Positions 34,331 through 47,157 of a stretch of 64,000 nt of DNA are shown here, piece by piece. The stretch is from Formicarius rufipectus (Eukaryota > Chordata > Aves > Passeriformes > Formicariidae). The notes beneath the pieces were generated by a model that did no database searches, was not told the DNA's origin, and saw nothing but the letters and a program-made list of their open reading frames with translations. The stretch lies in contig VXAU01000760.1 in the NCBI GenBank assembly GCA_013399695.1, positions 496,001-560,000 of the forward strand, read 5' to 3'. The first letter of the stretch is position 1. Each line of letters begins with the position of its first letter. The position numbers were made by a program, and so were the translations under genes.

Positions 34331-37300
34331 ATAGCTGCCCAAATTTGTTCTTCCCCTACACACCCACCTAAGTTACACACTTACTACATAGTGAACCTCC
34401 ATCCACCCTCAGCATCACCCAAAACTAGTTAGGAAATGTTTCCTACAGACACACACACAAGTGACAACCCCTGATCCTGGGATCCATCTAAATAACACAA
34501 CAATTCACTATTATTTTACCCACCTGGTTTCTGGGCATTGCTGTACTCGGGGTGGCACCGTTTGCTCTGGTTTTCAGTGCCAGGCTGAGCTGCTCTGGTG
34601 AGAGTCCCTGCCTTTCTGGGCACAGCTGTCTCCCAGCACAGGCAGAAGGAGCTCAAAACAAAAGGCCATTTAGGCACTGCCTCTATGTTCTATGTATCTA
34701 CATCCCTGGAAATCTTCCTGTGTGGAGGCAGGTTGGAGTTCTGTGCAAGCTCCAGGTGAAGGTAAAGGGGAGAGCTGAGCAAGGCCACAAAGAAGAAGTT
34801 ATCCACTGAATGGACACTGTGGACAAGGCCCACCTTGAAGTCCATAAAACAGCACAAATGCACAACTGAGATTTATGGATTGTAAAGGACTATGTTTAAT
34901 TGCATCATATTTTCCATTTATGGTGCTTAAGCAGCCAATTTTATTTCTAACAGCCCTCTTAGGTACAGCAATACTATGGTCTTCATTCCTACAGAGGAGC
35001 CAAAGTTGAGAATTATGATGAAAATCTTTGCTATAGATATTTGGATATTTTAGATGGTTTGGATATTTTCGATATCCCCATGAGAAGATGTGACCTTAGC
35101 TATAGTTGTCCAAAGTCCACAAAACTCCCACACAGTATGTTTAAACCTTAAGAGTTCCAGTCCGAAAGCTCTGCTTTCCTGAGTGCCGGACATTTGTGTG
35201 TTAGAATTCAGAGAAACACAGAAGCATATACCTTACTCTGGCCATTCAAAACACTGTCCAGACAGAGCTTCTTTTCATGTGTGTTTTCATTCTGACCTAG
35301 CCATATACCAATATCCATAAATTTGGACTTTCCCCCTGCTCCTTGGAGCCTCCCAAAGCCATTAACCATGAAGCTAGGATATGTGCATCTCCTAATGAAC
35401 TGACCAATTGCTACTGAGACCGAAATCTACTTCCCTAGGCCATTGGGCAGAAGTTAGAATTTACCTTCTTGGAGTTCATCCCCCTACAGCCACAACAACG
35501 AAAATCCACAGAGATTAGGAAGGCAGCACTTGCATAAATGTTTCATTAGTTCAAAGACTCTAAACAGAGGGTAAAGATCCTGCATACCACATTTGAGAAA
35601 TGAGTGACATTCAGAAATACTTAGCAAGGCAAAAGCAGCCTATTTTAAAATGTCAAAAGTCCATCTGTCCTAAAGCAGAGCTACGCACAGTCTCAGATGT
35701 ATTTCTGAAGTTTACTGTGTACTTCATGTCCTATAGCACAGTCAAGTCTCTTCCCCAAATACATCAAATAAGGAAAAACAAAATCAGACTACACAAACAC
35801 AATACTCTCAAAAAAGAAGAAAGCAGCTCAAGTTCCCTTTCGTTTTGCTAGTGTGTTGTCTTCACCAGGGCTCATGGTCCTATTTGAAGTAGTTGACTGC
35901 TCTGTAGAGTTTGTATTCAAGTCTTTCTTTCATGCAAAATTTAGTTGGACATAGACAATCATAAGTTTCCACCAACACAGAAACAAAGGAGTCCACAGAT
36001 TTTAGGGAAGGGTTTTCTCTTACACTCTGCAATGACTCCTTGGCCTGTGCCAGCTGTAAACGACGTAGGGACATCTCAGAGGGTGTAACAGAATCAATTC
36101 ATAAACATGGCAATAGTTATTACCATACTGAAAACAATCCAAAACTCATTCTCCTAACTTATTCCAGGTTCTGCACAACATAAAGGGCAAATTCCAGTGG
36201 TTAAATTCCAACACAGAAACCTCTGTCTGAGAATGATCTCTGAGGAGGGAGTTCCTACATGGGAAGCCCAGAGAGGCCATACCTCCACTGGCTGCTGCAG
36301 TCCAGCACATACAGGCACCTTCTTAGAATTTGCTTTAAAACTACATTAGAGTCTTTAAGTCGTGGCAATGCCACAAACCCTGTTGGAATCTGACAGGTGG
36401 CTGCTTCACATCACGAGAGTCTGGTCTCTGCCTCGAACTCCAGTAAGGATCGTAACCACCTTTAGCACTGGCTTCAATTTTCAGGTGCTATTACCAAATC
36501 ACACTGCCCAGAGTACATTGCAGCAATCACATGCAAGTATAGGAAGGTGCATTTCAGGAGAGAAATCAAATCCAAATTTTTCAATTGGAAGAGGTGGATA
36601 TAGAGTCTGGAATAATGGCTGTCACAGGAGCACCCCGAATCAAGTCAGTATACAAGGACTGCTGACACTGGACATAATGTGTTTGTTTTGCAAAAGGACA
36701 GTGACACACTGAGTTTGGAGTGCAAAGGGATTGTCATTAGCTCACTGAAGTCTCTTTGATACCTCAATACCATCTCAGCTTGGTTTAAACTATATCATGA
36801 CCAATCCTGGATTATTTGGTCACTGTGTATTCATTCTCTTCCCTCAGCTATGACACCTGTGAAGGAAACTCAGATTAGATGTTATTGATGCCTTTGATAA
36901 TATTGGCACTTGTTCACTGGGCCAGCGAGAGAATAGGTCTTTATGGCCTCCCATGGGAAAAGTTGTGACTCCACAGCTTACAAGAAGTGACAGCAATGGT
37001 CTTTCTCTCCTTTTTCTTTTAATGTGAATACCACATCCCAAAATAGTTACTCGTGAAAAGCCAAGAGATGCATACTTTGGCTCACAGGCAGCTTGAGTGT
37101 GCAAAATCATAGCACATTGGCTGTTCTTTCAAATCCTGTCATGAGCTAACATGGGTAGGTCTGTCACCCAGACTTTCTCATGATGTATTTCTGGAAATGT
37201 AAGTTATTATGATGTATTTCTCATACATAGCGCCCAGATTTTTTTTAACTGAAACAGGCTGCTTTTGTTTCAAAACTGATTTCCTATACTGCTTGGTGGA

Positions 37301-37744
37301 TAATTTCCATGAGATTTCAAAACATAACCTATCAAACAAAGGAAGAGGTAGGTCCAAAAATGGTCCTTCTCTTAGAAAAGCCAGATTTTATCCTGCATTC
37401 TGGTTTGCTCCAGGAAGAAAACCCCTGCGTTTTCCAAAAGTTGTAGAAACTGTATCTAAGGCAGATTTATTCACATCCTCCCTATAAAAATACACTACTG
37501 CTATTACTTAGCACATTCCAGACATTCACCTTTGTGTTATAGGTTTTCATGTATGTATATATGCCAGAGAATATTAGATACCTAACAGTACTTTATAATC
37601 TTACCTTCTACATTAAAAAGAGTCTAGTGAAAATTACTACTTTTAAAAAGATAAAAATCTGTTTAGATGTTAGGGAAGCATGTCCTAGCAACATGCCTCA
37701 GAGAGGTAAAAGAGAATGTATATGGACACATTTTGTCATTATAT

Positions 37745-37790
37745 TAAAAACCAACCAAAAAACCAAACCCAACAAAACAAAAAATCCCAC
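37745..37790. repeat. A/C-rich low-complexity tract
   Basis: AACC, AAACC and AAAAC units in a short tract, of the same kind as the others in this window. Confidence 0.7.
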
Positions 37791-38487
37791 AACTTTGTTT
37801 TTTCAACCCTGGAATAGTTACTCGAAGATAACATACAAGTCTGACTAATATCAGTGTGGACTCCTTTTGTTCAGACTGACTACCAACATCTGAAACTTCA
37901 GGAAACTCCATCTGAAACTCTCAGGGTGAGGCACAGTTTTCAGTTCCCTGATTTGCAGGGGAGAGGGGAGGAAAGAGGATCTCAAAGGTTTTCACTTATT
38001 GCCATTGGAAATCTCTGGGAATATTCTAGCAACTGTAAGCCTTCTTGAAAACACTTTGTTTCAGTAAAATTGAACTGCTAAGCATTCCAGGTATCGAATA
38101 TGGCCCAGGTGAATTCAGAACATACAAAACCAATGTCTGTATTAGTTGCTTAGCTGCAATACTCTAGAAAACAGGATTTAAGAAATATTCTACTAAGAAA
38201 TATTTTCTGGGGTTTGATCTTCAACTTGTGCAGTGCTTGTTTCCTCAGCAAACCCAGTAAGTAGTTGTAACTCATTCAGCTTTACCCCCCTTCAAGATTT
38301 ACAATGATACATATCTCCAGTAATTTTCCCCAGGAGATCTTTTGTTTCTTCAACTTGAAAACATCCATTCACATCAAAAACAAAGTCAGTACAGTTTATT
38401 ATCCATTAGACAATTTGAATATGATTCCTCTGCTAAAGGTTGTGACTGCAGGCAACCATCTGGGGTCTGAACACACAAAAGGCTGTT

Positions 38488-38556
38488 GGGAAGGGTGTGC
38501 TCACAAAAGCCCCTCGGGGATAGGGAAGTGTGTGCCTCACAAAGGCACCCGATTGT
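38488..38556. repeat. Diverged tandem duplication, about 35 bp
   Basis: Two neighbouring copies share gggaag, gtgtg, ctcacaaa and a following gc/ccc pattern. The surrounding 38.4-39.0 kb is GC-richer than average and might be an old unrecognised transposon, but no family is identified. Confidence 0.4.
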
Positions 38557-39911
38557 CTTTGGTTTGCCGAGGGTTTGTTGCAGGGGTTTTTTGAGGGTGC
38601 CATAAGTATCTAATCAGAGAATTAAGCATAAGGGAGGGAGCCCTCAGATGGCAGACGTCAGCTCCAGAGAGGACAGATGGTGAACAAAGGTGAAAAGCAC
38701 ACAAAGCTGCTGGGTCAGGAGAGCAGTTCCACTGCTCCCTTAAAACCTGTTACAGCCCTTGGGACATCCTGTGCTGGGAAGGGAAAGTGTGGCCCTGCAT
38801 GGCCACTTTCCAGCAGTTTACAGTATATGTGGGCTCTCTGTTGATGTCCTCTGTGAAGTATTGCCTGCCCTACCTGGCACGGAGCTCACAAGAGAGATAC
38901 CATCTCTGTGTAGGAAAACAACAGGGGCTGCAGCCCAGATCCTGGTCTGGCTTCTTGTTTGTCAAGGGGAACGTATCCCACTGTCTGTTCTTTTGGAAGA
39001 GAAACTCAAGGTCTCAGGAGACAAAGAAAACAATATCATTATTTAATTCACTCAAAATATACAACTGAAAACCATTATTCACTTCTATTTCAATCTGTTA
39101 CAATTGATTTTAAAAAATAGGGTTCATAAAATAACAAGTTGCCCTTCAACAGAGCTTTATCTTATCTTGATTTATATGCAGTTTACATGATGCCAGATAT
39201 ACTATGGCACACATCCCACTGCTAACTAAACTCTAAAAGACTAAGGATACTTCTAGCCCAAATTGTACTTCTCCAAAATTTAAAAAATAAATTAAAAAAA
39301 AAAAAAAAGAGAATGAAATGTTTTACATCATACTTAAACAGCAAGGAAATAGTGACTCAAGAGGCAACAAAGCCCAAATATTTAAATAAAGAGCAGAAAT
39401 ACCAGCAGGAAAACTGAAAAAATCAGAGATCACAGGTCAACACAAACGAGCGTATCAGTCTTCTGATACATTACAATTCTTGCTGAATTTGTAAAATACT
39501 TAAAATACTGAAGTTGCTGCTGTCTAAGAAATAAGAGTCAGGCTTTCCTTTTTCCTTTCATAATATTTTCTCTACTAAAAAATAGATTGAGATAAAAAAA
39601 TGCAGAGGCACTTGCATAAGTGGGTGCACAAAATAACCTCCTAATTAAAAAAAAAAAAAAATACTGCAGTTTGTCTTTCTATTCTGAGAGAAAGAGAGAG
39701 GAATATTTAAAAGTCTTGAAAGACCTTTCTTGTTTTGTGGAACATTGCCCAGGCATGGACATGTTCAGCATCTTTGGGAAGGTTGTCAGTTGTTCACTTT
39801 AGACTCTGAAAATTGATCCACGAACAAATAGTGGCTCTTTGTGGATTAGCCCATCTGCCTGCCAGATGGGGGGAAAGGTGGTATTGTAGTAACAGCTGCT
39901 CCAACCAGTTG

Positions 39912-40403
39912 TGCTGGTTTTGGCTGGGACAGAGTTAATTTTCCTCGAAGTAGCTGACAGGGGGCTGTGGTTTGGATTTGTGCTGGGAATAGTGTTGAGA
40001 ATGCAGAGATTACCGAGCAGCTACTACACAGGATCAGGATTTGTGCTCCCACCAGCAAGTGGTCCACAAGGATTGGGAGGGGACACACCCAAAACAGTGA
40101 CCCCGAAATGGGTGGGGGAACAAAGGAAGGAGGGAACATTCAGAGCGATGGTGCTGTCATGCCAAGGAGCCCCTGCTGTCCTTGGGGATGGCTGAACTTC
40201 CCACTGCCCATGGGAAGTGGGGAATGAATTCCTTGTTCTGCTCCGCTTGCATGTGTGGCTTTTGCTTTATCTGTTAAACTGTCTTTATCTCAGCCCACAA
40301 ATTTTGTCACTTTTACTCTTCTGATTTACCCTCATCTGACTGGGGGGGAATGAGTGAGAGGTTGTGTGGGGCTCATCCACCAGCTGGGGGTTAAGCCATG
40401 ACA
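39912..40403 (+). mobile_element. Solo LTR of an avian endogenous retrovirus (ERVL-like)
   Basis: The sequence starts tgctggttttggctgggaca and ends ccatgaca. Between them are gttaattttc, the gggaggggacac block, a ggaggga...cattcagagcgatgg block, a gatggctgaac...cccatgggaagtgg block, and ttaaactgtctttatctcag near the 3' side. This is the layout of a common bird LTR as I remember it. At about 490 bp it is shorter than the copies I recall, with part of the middle missing. Retroviral gag or pol sequence is absent on both sides, so it is a solo LTR left by recombination. Outer bases give a short inverted TTGTG/CACAA terminus. A clean target duplication was not found, so the ends may be off by a few bases. 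Confidence 0.85.
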
Positions 40404-42645
40404 CAAGTCCAGCAGGTCATGAAAGAGTAAGGATGAGGAGAGCTGTCTTCAGGGAGCATGTGGATTTTGAATGAGATCAAGATGATCAAATTTAGAAATG
40501 TGTCACTACCGTATCAGCAAAAGAAGGCACAATGCAACTTTAAAGGTGTAAAAAAGAAATTAAACAAGACTACATTAACCTATTTAGGGAAAGAAGAAAA
40601 AAGCTATTCAGGACTAATATAGAGGTACCTTTGTTATCTACAATTTTGGCCTCTAAACCTTGAGAACCAGGATTTCTTTTGTATCTCTATCACAGGAGAG
40701 TTCCAAACTTCAAAAATTAAAATTAAGTGTGTGTGCAGTGAGAGATATGCTTTGTTTTTTTTCACCTTTGGAGTTACACATTAAGTCATCAATCAAATGG
40801 TCCTGCTCATATCAACGTAGCTAAGAGTCAAGCAGAATTCTCATTGTATCAACCGACTTTTCTTAGGAATTAATGCTACTATTTTTTTCTAAGGTGAGTT
40901 TGCTTCCCAAATTCTAGCCTTCATTTAGCTTGAGGCAAACTGCAACATGCTACAAACAGCATTCTACAAACCAGTTAACAGCTTTAGTTTCCTTGAATCC
41001 CTTGTGAAAAAGGACATTTAAGGAAACTGTGGAGAGTGAGAGTAGAAAAATTAACATTTTTCTGTGATGGAATTTAAACAAGGACTTTGTAAACTCTAAT
41101 TTTCACGCTGCCTCCAGTTACTTGGAACAACACCTAGCCTGCAACAGAGCATTCCTGCCTACAAGCTATTCACTTCTAATTAATTTCTTCCTCGATGCCA
41201 TGATCCAAAAATTTTAACAGGAGAACTGCATGTTGGGAAGGAATACTGCCACGTACCTCACTTGGTGACACCAGGAAGTGCATGGAACTGGATGTGCCAA
41301 GAGCTCCTTTCCTTTGAAAGATCAACAGGTTTGTATCTAAAATCATAATTGCATGGTAGTAAGATTTCACAATGCTGAACTGCATGCATTTCAAATGCTC
41401 GCAATTTTTAGAGAAAGCTGCTTTTCTTCTGTGCAGGAGGAAAGCAAAGCAAAGCTTGAGGACACAGTCACAGGAGGTGATGTTGGAGGGTGTGGAGGGA
41501 GGTTTCACTTTGCCGGTGAGTGTTAGAACTTCGTCATTCCCTCTTAAGAGCTGATAGTACAGAGTAGGGGTGGGGCATTCAATCCTTGCCTCCAGAAATC
41601 ACTCAGGAAGACTTCTCTTCCCCAAAATGTTTTGCTGGGGGGTGCTGAAGGGAACCATGGCCATGGAGTGTCAGCCACGCCTGGGGCATCATCCACAGGA
41701 GTCTCTACCAGTGGAGCAGGGAGGAGAACAGGCCACTCAGGAAGCTCTGTAATTGCATGGTGGTTGAATTGTAAGTCAGCAGCTCTATCATTAAGCTGTA
41801 ATAATATTACTTGTGATGCAGAAAGCTCAGTTCAGAGATGGAGTTAAATTGTATGTTGTCAAACTCTGTTCACATTGGAAAATAAATGAACTCTAGTTCA
41901 AATGAAGCTTCCCTGAATCATTCCTCAACATTACCACATGGTTAATTAGAGGCTTTTTTTAATTAAAAAAAAAAAAGGTATTTAATAGGCAGGACAGAAG
42001 TTATATATATGCACCTAGTTATTTATTATATAGCTGATCTTCCATCCATATAAATTGCTGCTGCAGTTGCCACACACTTCAAAAAGCTTTTAACTCAAGT
42101 TCTTTAGATCAACACAAAGAACTCTACTTTGACAAGATCCTTTACAATTTCCTTAGGTTTAAAAAAACCCAAAAAGGTCCCACACACAGGATGCATAAAG
42201 CTTTTTCTTTTTTTTTTTTTAAAATACCTCACCCTGTCAAAAATGTATTCAAAATAAAAGATGAAAGGAGGAGGATGCTACGGGAAAAACTAAACCCAAC
42301 AAAAAGCACCGTTCAGTAGAGAGGGACTCTCCAAAGCATATTTATTTAGAGTGAGCTCTGTGAGCAGGGCTGCTGCCTCTCAGACAGCACACTCCCGAGG
42401 CAGTGACTCATGTCCGCCCCGGAGAGCGTGTCTGGCTTGGGGGTTTGCAGGGGGCGTTGTGTTTTCTTTGCTCTTGGCTTTTAAGGAGCAGGTGTCGGGT
42501 CTATTATTTAAATAATTGCTTGTTTGCTTTTGAAACATTAGAAACCTTGCTATTGAGACACGGTTCCATGTGAGCTTGTTTCTCTCTGGGCTGCTAGATA
42601 GTTACGCTTGAATCTGAATTGAATAGAGAGCTCTTGAGAACGTTC
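40404..42645. other. Gene-free sequence right of the LTR
   Basis: AT-rich, with T runs near 41947-41972 and 42206-42222 and no recognisable exon. The stretch 42350-42530 is GC-richer, with several CpG and a tgactca motif (AP-1 type), and could be regulatory. Nothing further is supported. Confidence 0.45.
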
Positions 42646-42841
42646 CTGGTGTTTTGGTTGGTTGTTTGGTTTGGGTTTTTTTGGTTTTGTTTGTTTTTGG
42701 TTTTTGGGGGGGTTGGTTTGTTTTTGGGGTTTTTTGTTGTTGGTGGTGGTGGGGTTTTTTGTTTGTTTGTGTTTTTTTTTTTGTTTAGCTGTTGTTTTGG
42801 GGTTTTTTTGGTTGGTTTTTTGGTTTTGTTTGTTTGTTTTT
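42646..42841. repeat. Long G/T-rich low-complexity tract
   Basis: Nearly 200 bases almost wholly of G and T on the plus strand, built from GGTTT, GTTT and G-run units including a run of seven G. Open frames inside it (rich in Phe, Gly, Val, Leu) are composition artefacts. It has several G runs of three or more. Confidence 0.9.
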
Positions 42842-45800
42842 CCCTGGAAGAGGATCCAGATAATTGAAAAAAAATAAATACAGTTAATTAAACAATTGAC
42901 TACAAAATGTTAGTTCAGCTATGCATATTTACAGATTTTTACTACAGAAAAAAGTTTGGTGGCTAAGCAAGAAAGTGTTGATATTTCTCCTCAAAACAAA
43001 ACCCCAAACAAATAAACCCCCACAAAAACATAAATATCCTAAGAACCAAAAAGTACACCTCAAACATTCCAGGTAAGGAAAAGCCCAATTCAAATCTACA
43101 GACTTCTATGAACAAAATAACAGAAAAATTTTTGATTCCTCAGTAAAAGAAAATCTCTTTATGAATTTCTAAAGTGAATATGTTAAACATATCTTATTAA
43201 ACTTATTAAAAGTTAAATAATTTAAAGATCTCATTTAATTATGTGACACTGAGACCATGAGGCATGTTGCTTGAAATGTTGATGGGGAAAAATAATTAAA
43301 AAGCATTAATTGTAGGGCCCTTTAAAACCAATTCAAGCCACAAGAAATGGAAAGGTAACCAAACCACATACATTAAAAAAATCTCAACCCTCACTTAGCC
43401 AAATAAGGCATCAACTTCCTTTTCACTACAACATAGCAAAATGCAGACTCTAGAAAAGTACATTACCGAGGCAGATAGATGGATTGATAACATTAATGCA
43501 TGCTGCTGACAACTGAACTTGTAAACTGATGCAGTGTTGCTTTGAGGATATGAAAATTAAAGGGGGGAAAAAAAGAGAAAAATCAATATTTGGTACAGGT
43601 ACCTGAAATATGTTAAGAAGCTGATTACAATTCAAATGTATTTTTAGGGCCCCTTAAGCTGTTTCTAATTAAGTGAAGGACTTTTTAAAGAGAGTAGAAC
43701 TGCAGATAGCTCCATTTAGTACTATCTTGCCATAAAGGAATAGCTCAGGAAAGATGCTTGAAAAAAACAAACTGATATGGAAATCTACTATTGTTCATTT
43801 CTTTAAAAGCACAGGGATTAATACCTGCTAATTGCATAAGCAAATCAGCACTAAAGCAATGACAGGATTAACTGAGCTTCAAGACAATGCACCAAAGTCT
43901 TCATTGATGTAAAACTCCAGTGGAATTCTGGCTGGCAAAGTCTGAGGAGCAGCTGTAACCCTTGAGCCGGTCAGACTGGGACGTCCCTGTGTCCCATTCC
44001 CTGTGCCAGCACCACTGCAGTGCCGGCTCCAGCCAGGAACCAACCCAGGGTCACCGAGGAGGGGACAGAGGCAGCAATCTGCAGAAAGCCCAAGAAACAC
44101 GGGTTCTGTCCCACCCTACAACCTATGAATCTGAGGAAAAGCAATTTAGCAAAGGCTGAATGCTGCTCCTCAACGCTTTTAAGGACAAGTTCCAAGGGCA
44201 ACGGACAACAAAGACATTTCCAGAAGTGTGTTCTTATTACTGCTGTGCTTCAAGAAAGCCAGGAAAGTCACTGCTGACCTTGAGCCAACAGAGAGGAGAA
44301 AGTCTTGTAAGGGGAAAATACCCCTTAACCAAACAACCCAGAGGAAGCTCTCCTCGTTTCCTTTGCAGTCTGTCCCTCCAGGCCTTTTCTGCAAAAGTAA
44401 AGTTCTCTCTAAATAAGGGAATTGTCTTGAAATTGGTTAAATGCACAATTAGTTTCTCTATAGAAGAAAGTAATTCTCCATATATGAGTTACCTACAACT
44501 CTTTGAGCAACTCACTATGTAGATTTTCTTATAGCAGAGCAAAAAGGATCAATTTAGTAAAACTATTCAATATTCTAGTGAGGTTTCTCCAAAATAAATT
44601 AGTTTTAGTAAGATGGAGGAAAACCTTCTTACATTAGGATCTGTTATTATGGAGTTTATTTCTTGGTTTTAGAAAATTAGATTTACATGCATTTTCATGC
44701 ATCTATCACAGAACCATACATCCAGACTAAATGTTCTACTGATACCCAACTCAAGCTTTCCTGTCACAACTACTATGAACTGTCAGGATAGGTATTTTAA
44801 AAACTATTTCCTTAATTACTCCTGGGCTGTTTTGTAGGTCACTTTGAAATGAATGGCAGATTTGCAATGAATATGAGGAACATTTGTTTGCATAAGTATT
44901 GTTCTTTAAGTGTTATGTAGTGAAACTTCTGCCATGCAGAAATCGCAGCTCACCACGCATGGGGACACCGACAGCCGTTGAATTGACAAAATCTGCATTA
45001 AAGCACATCGTGGAGATTAAAATCTTGGATGGAGCAACCTTTCCACATCAACAGGTTCTCAGACCGTCGTGATTCAGGGGTGTTAACAAGTATGTTTATA
45101 AAATGAGATCATCAAAAGCTCTGAAAGGCTGAAGAAGCCAACCTTCAGAGGTGTGGTTGAGAGTCCAGAACCCACAATATTTGCATGTGTTCAAAACTAG
45201 GCCAGTCGGTGTTCCTGTCCTTTCACTGAGCATTGTCCTATGGAAGGCAGAGTGTAGGGTGTCTCCTATATGGATATGGGCATTCTCCTCTGGAGAGCAG
45301 TTAGAGTTAGAAGTATTGTTATAAATCACCTGCTGGGAGCACCTATGTCTTACTTTTAGCTATATGGGAATCCTTTGAGCCTCAGCTGGCAATATAAAGG
45401 CAGGAGCTCTGTACCATCAGCATGAATACATTGTAATTTCACCCTCGACCTGTGGAACACTCATGTCCCCAAATAAATCAGAAAACGTCCAAAAATGCAC
45501 CACCAGCTTTGCAGAAACCAAGGAACACAGATCCATAACCCAGAGAGCCTTTTGCTTTAGTAATCCGTAATGCTTTTCACAGAGACCGTTGAAACTGCAG
45601 TACTCAAAAATAGAACTATTTCCTGAGAGGCTAAAAAGACTGAAGTCACTACAAGAAAGCTTTCAAGTACTTGCGTAGTCCCCCAAAATACGGCAAAATC
45701 ATCCAGCTACTGTATTACATGACGTTGCACAACCGAGGAAAACGTGCCAAATGGCCATAATCCACCCTTAACAATTTGGGAAGTCCTTGTCCGAATTGCT

Positions 45801-47080
45801 GCCAGTTTTAGATTACTTACACACGATCACGAATTTGGTTTGCTTTTCACTCCTTCCTGTTTGTTTGTTTAAAACAAACTGCTTTTCTTATTTTCAAACC
45901 ATCACTAGAGCAGCCACAAAGCTGTCACCTTAAGTTCTTTGATTAATAATTAAGAATAGAAACCTGTGAATAGAGAGGTCATTGTGATAACGGCACATGA
46001 AATACCCTGTTTTCAAAAAAAGAAATCAAAAAGGAAACAAGCTATATAAATATAGTACTCTGTAGCGATTCTTTTTTTTTTTAATATTCTTGTAAAAATG
46101 TCAAAATATAAAGATATAAACTAGCCAAGAAACATATAGTAGTCTCTAGCACAGCTCGGAGATAAATGGACAGGTCTGGTAAATACTGCTGTTCATAAAC
46201 AGGCTTTCCCAGACTTTCTGCATTTGCTTCACCTCATTTGAACTTACCAGAGCAATGTGGTGCAAACACCTTATTTGCATCAAAGTAAATGACACAGCTC
46301 TGTCCCGGCCCTTGTTACTTCACACAGATTATGATCTTTATCACCTCTTATCACTTCACCATTAATTCTTAAAACTGCAAATTAGACTGCAACACCCATT
46401 GTGCTGTCAAGATAACAAATTGCAGTGTCAGCCCTTGGCTTCGTGCTCCGGATCAGTGGAAGGACTTGCCATCTGCACAGGTCTTTAAATAAAACAGTAT
46501 ATGGAGACGTATTATTCTTTACCACAACAAGTTCAACATTAAAAGATTTTCAGTCTCAGTTTTGAAAAGTTCAGAACTGCATCTAGCTGCATGTAAAGGA
46601 CTATTTCAATGGCAAAAATTATTTCTATTATATGGTAATGCATAATCTGAAAATTCAATTTGAGGACTGATCTGAACATTCTGCTGATACAAAGGTTCCG
46701 TGGATCAAAGAAACGTTGCGGTGAAGAGCCAACAGGCAGGACTGTCTGCACATCCCCCCGTCTACACCTGTTAGTTTACTGGCATGAGGCAGTAACAGAG
46801 GGAGGAGCAGCAGGCTCATCTCCGGGAGCAATTCCAACGTGTCCTGCCCATCCCGAGCAGGAATGCTCACCACACACCTGGCTCTGCTTGTCCAGGTACT
46901 GCACCACACGGTCCTCAGGAGCAGATCAGCAGAACTTTCCCATTATGCTGGCAATACGCTGAATTCAAGCTGTATGTGATCAAGACATGAGGCTTCTTAT
47001 TAGACCAAACCTTCTCATTAGACCAGATTCTACAGCTGAGAGAAATCGAAATTCCCCCATTACCATGGCGGGGCGGGGCG
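42842..47080. other. Gene-free, AT-rich sequence with possible enhancer blocks
   Basis: No exon recognised. A short A/C run lies near 42996-43030. A GC-moderate patch at 43.93-44.10 kb has overlapping frames without likeness to any protein. The 45.0-45.1 and 45.56-46.46 kb stretches keep scattered CpG in AT-rich sequence and many homeobox-like and forkhead-like motifs, which is the texture of conserved noncoding DNA. Confidence 0.4.
45560..46460. promoter_or_regulatory. Candidate conserved noncoding enhancer block
   Basis: A 0.9-kb AT-rich stretch without repeats except one T run at 46072-46082. It has no long frame and many short motifs of developmental enhancers: tgtttgtttgttt (forkhead-like), ttatttgcat (octamer-like), taatt cores, cttatca and agataa GATA-type cores. 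This is judged from texture only, and conservation was not tested. Confidence 0.2.
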
Positions 47081-47157
47081 AACCAACAAACCAACCAAAC
47101 AACCAAACCACCAAAAAAACCAACCAACCGACAAAAAAGACAAAACAACCAAAACCC
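47081..47157. repeat. A/C-rich low-complexity tract
   Basis: AACCAACAAACC and CCAACCAACC type units, directly preceded by a short GC-rich ggcggggcggggcg motif at about 47067-47080 that resembles tandem Sp1 sites. Confidence 0.8.

Larger units (their letters stand above)
32147..39911. other. Gene-free sequence upstream of the CpG island
   Basis: No recognisable exon on either strand. It includes A/C-rich tracts at 34240-34330 and 37745-37790, poly(A) runs near 39281-39308 and 39646-39661, and a diverged 35-bp duplication at 38488-38556. In mammals SLC25A36 lies upstream of SPSB4 at a distance of tens of kilobases. None of its exons was seen here. Confidence 0.5.

Noticed and set aside
42619..42877. 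Hydrophobic Phe/Gly/Val-rich frames that look like membrane proteins
   Set aside because: They are translations of a G/T-rich low-complexity tract.
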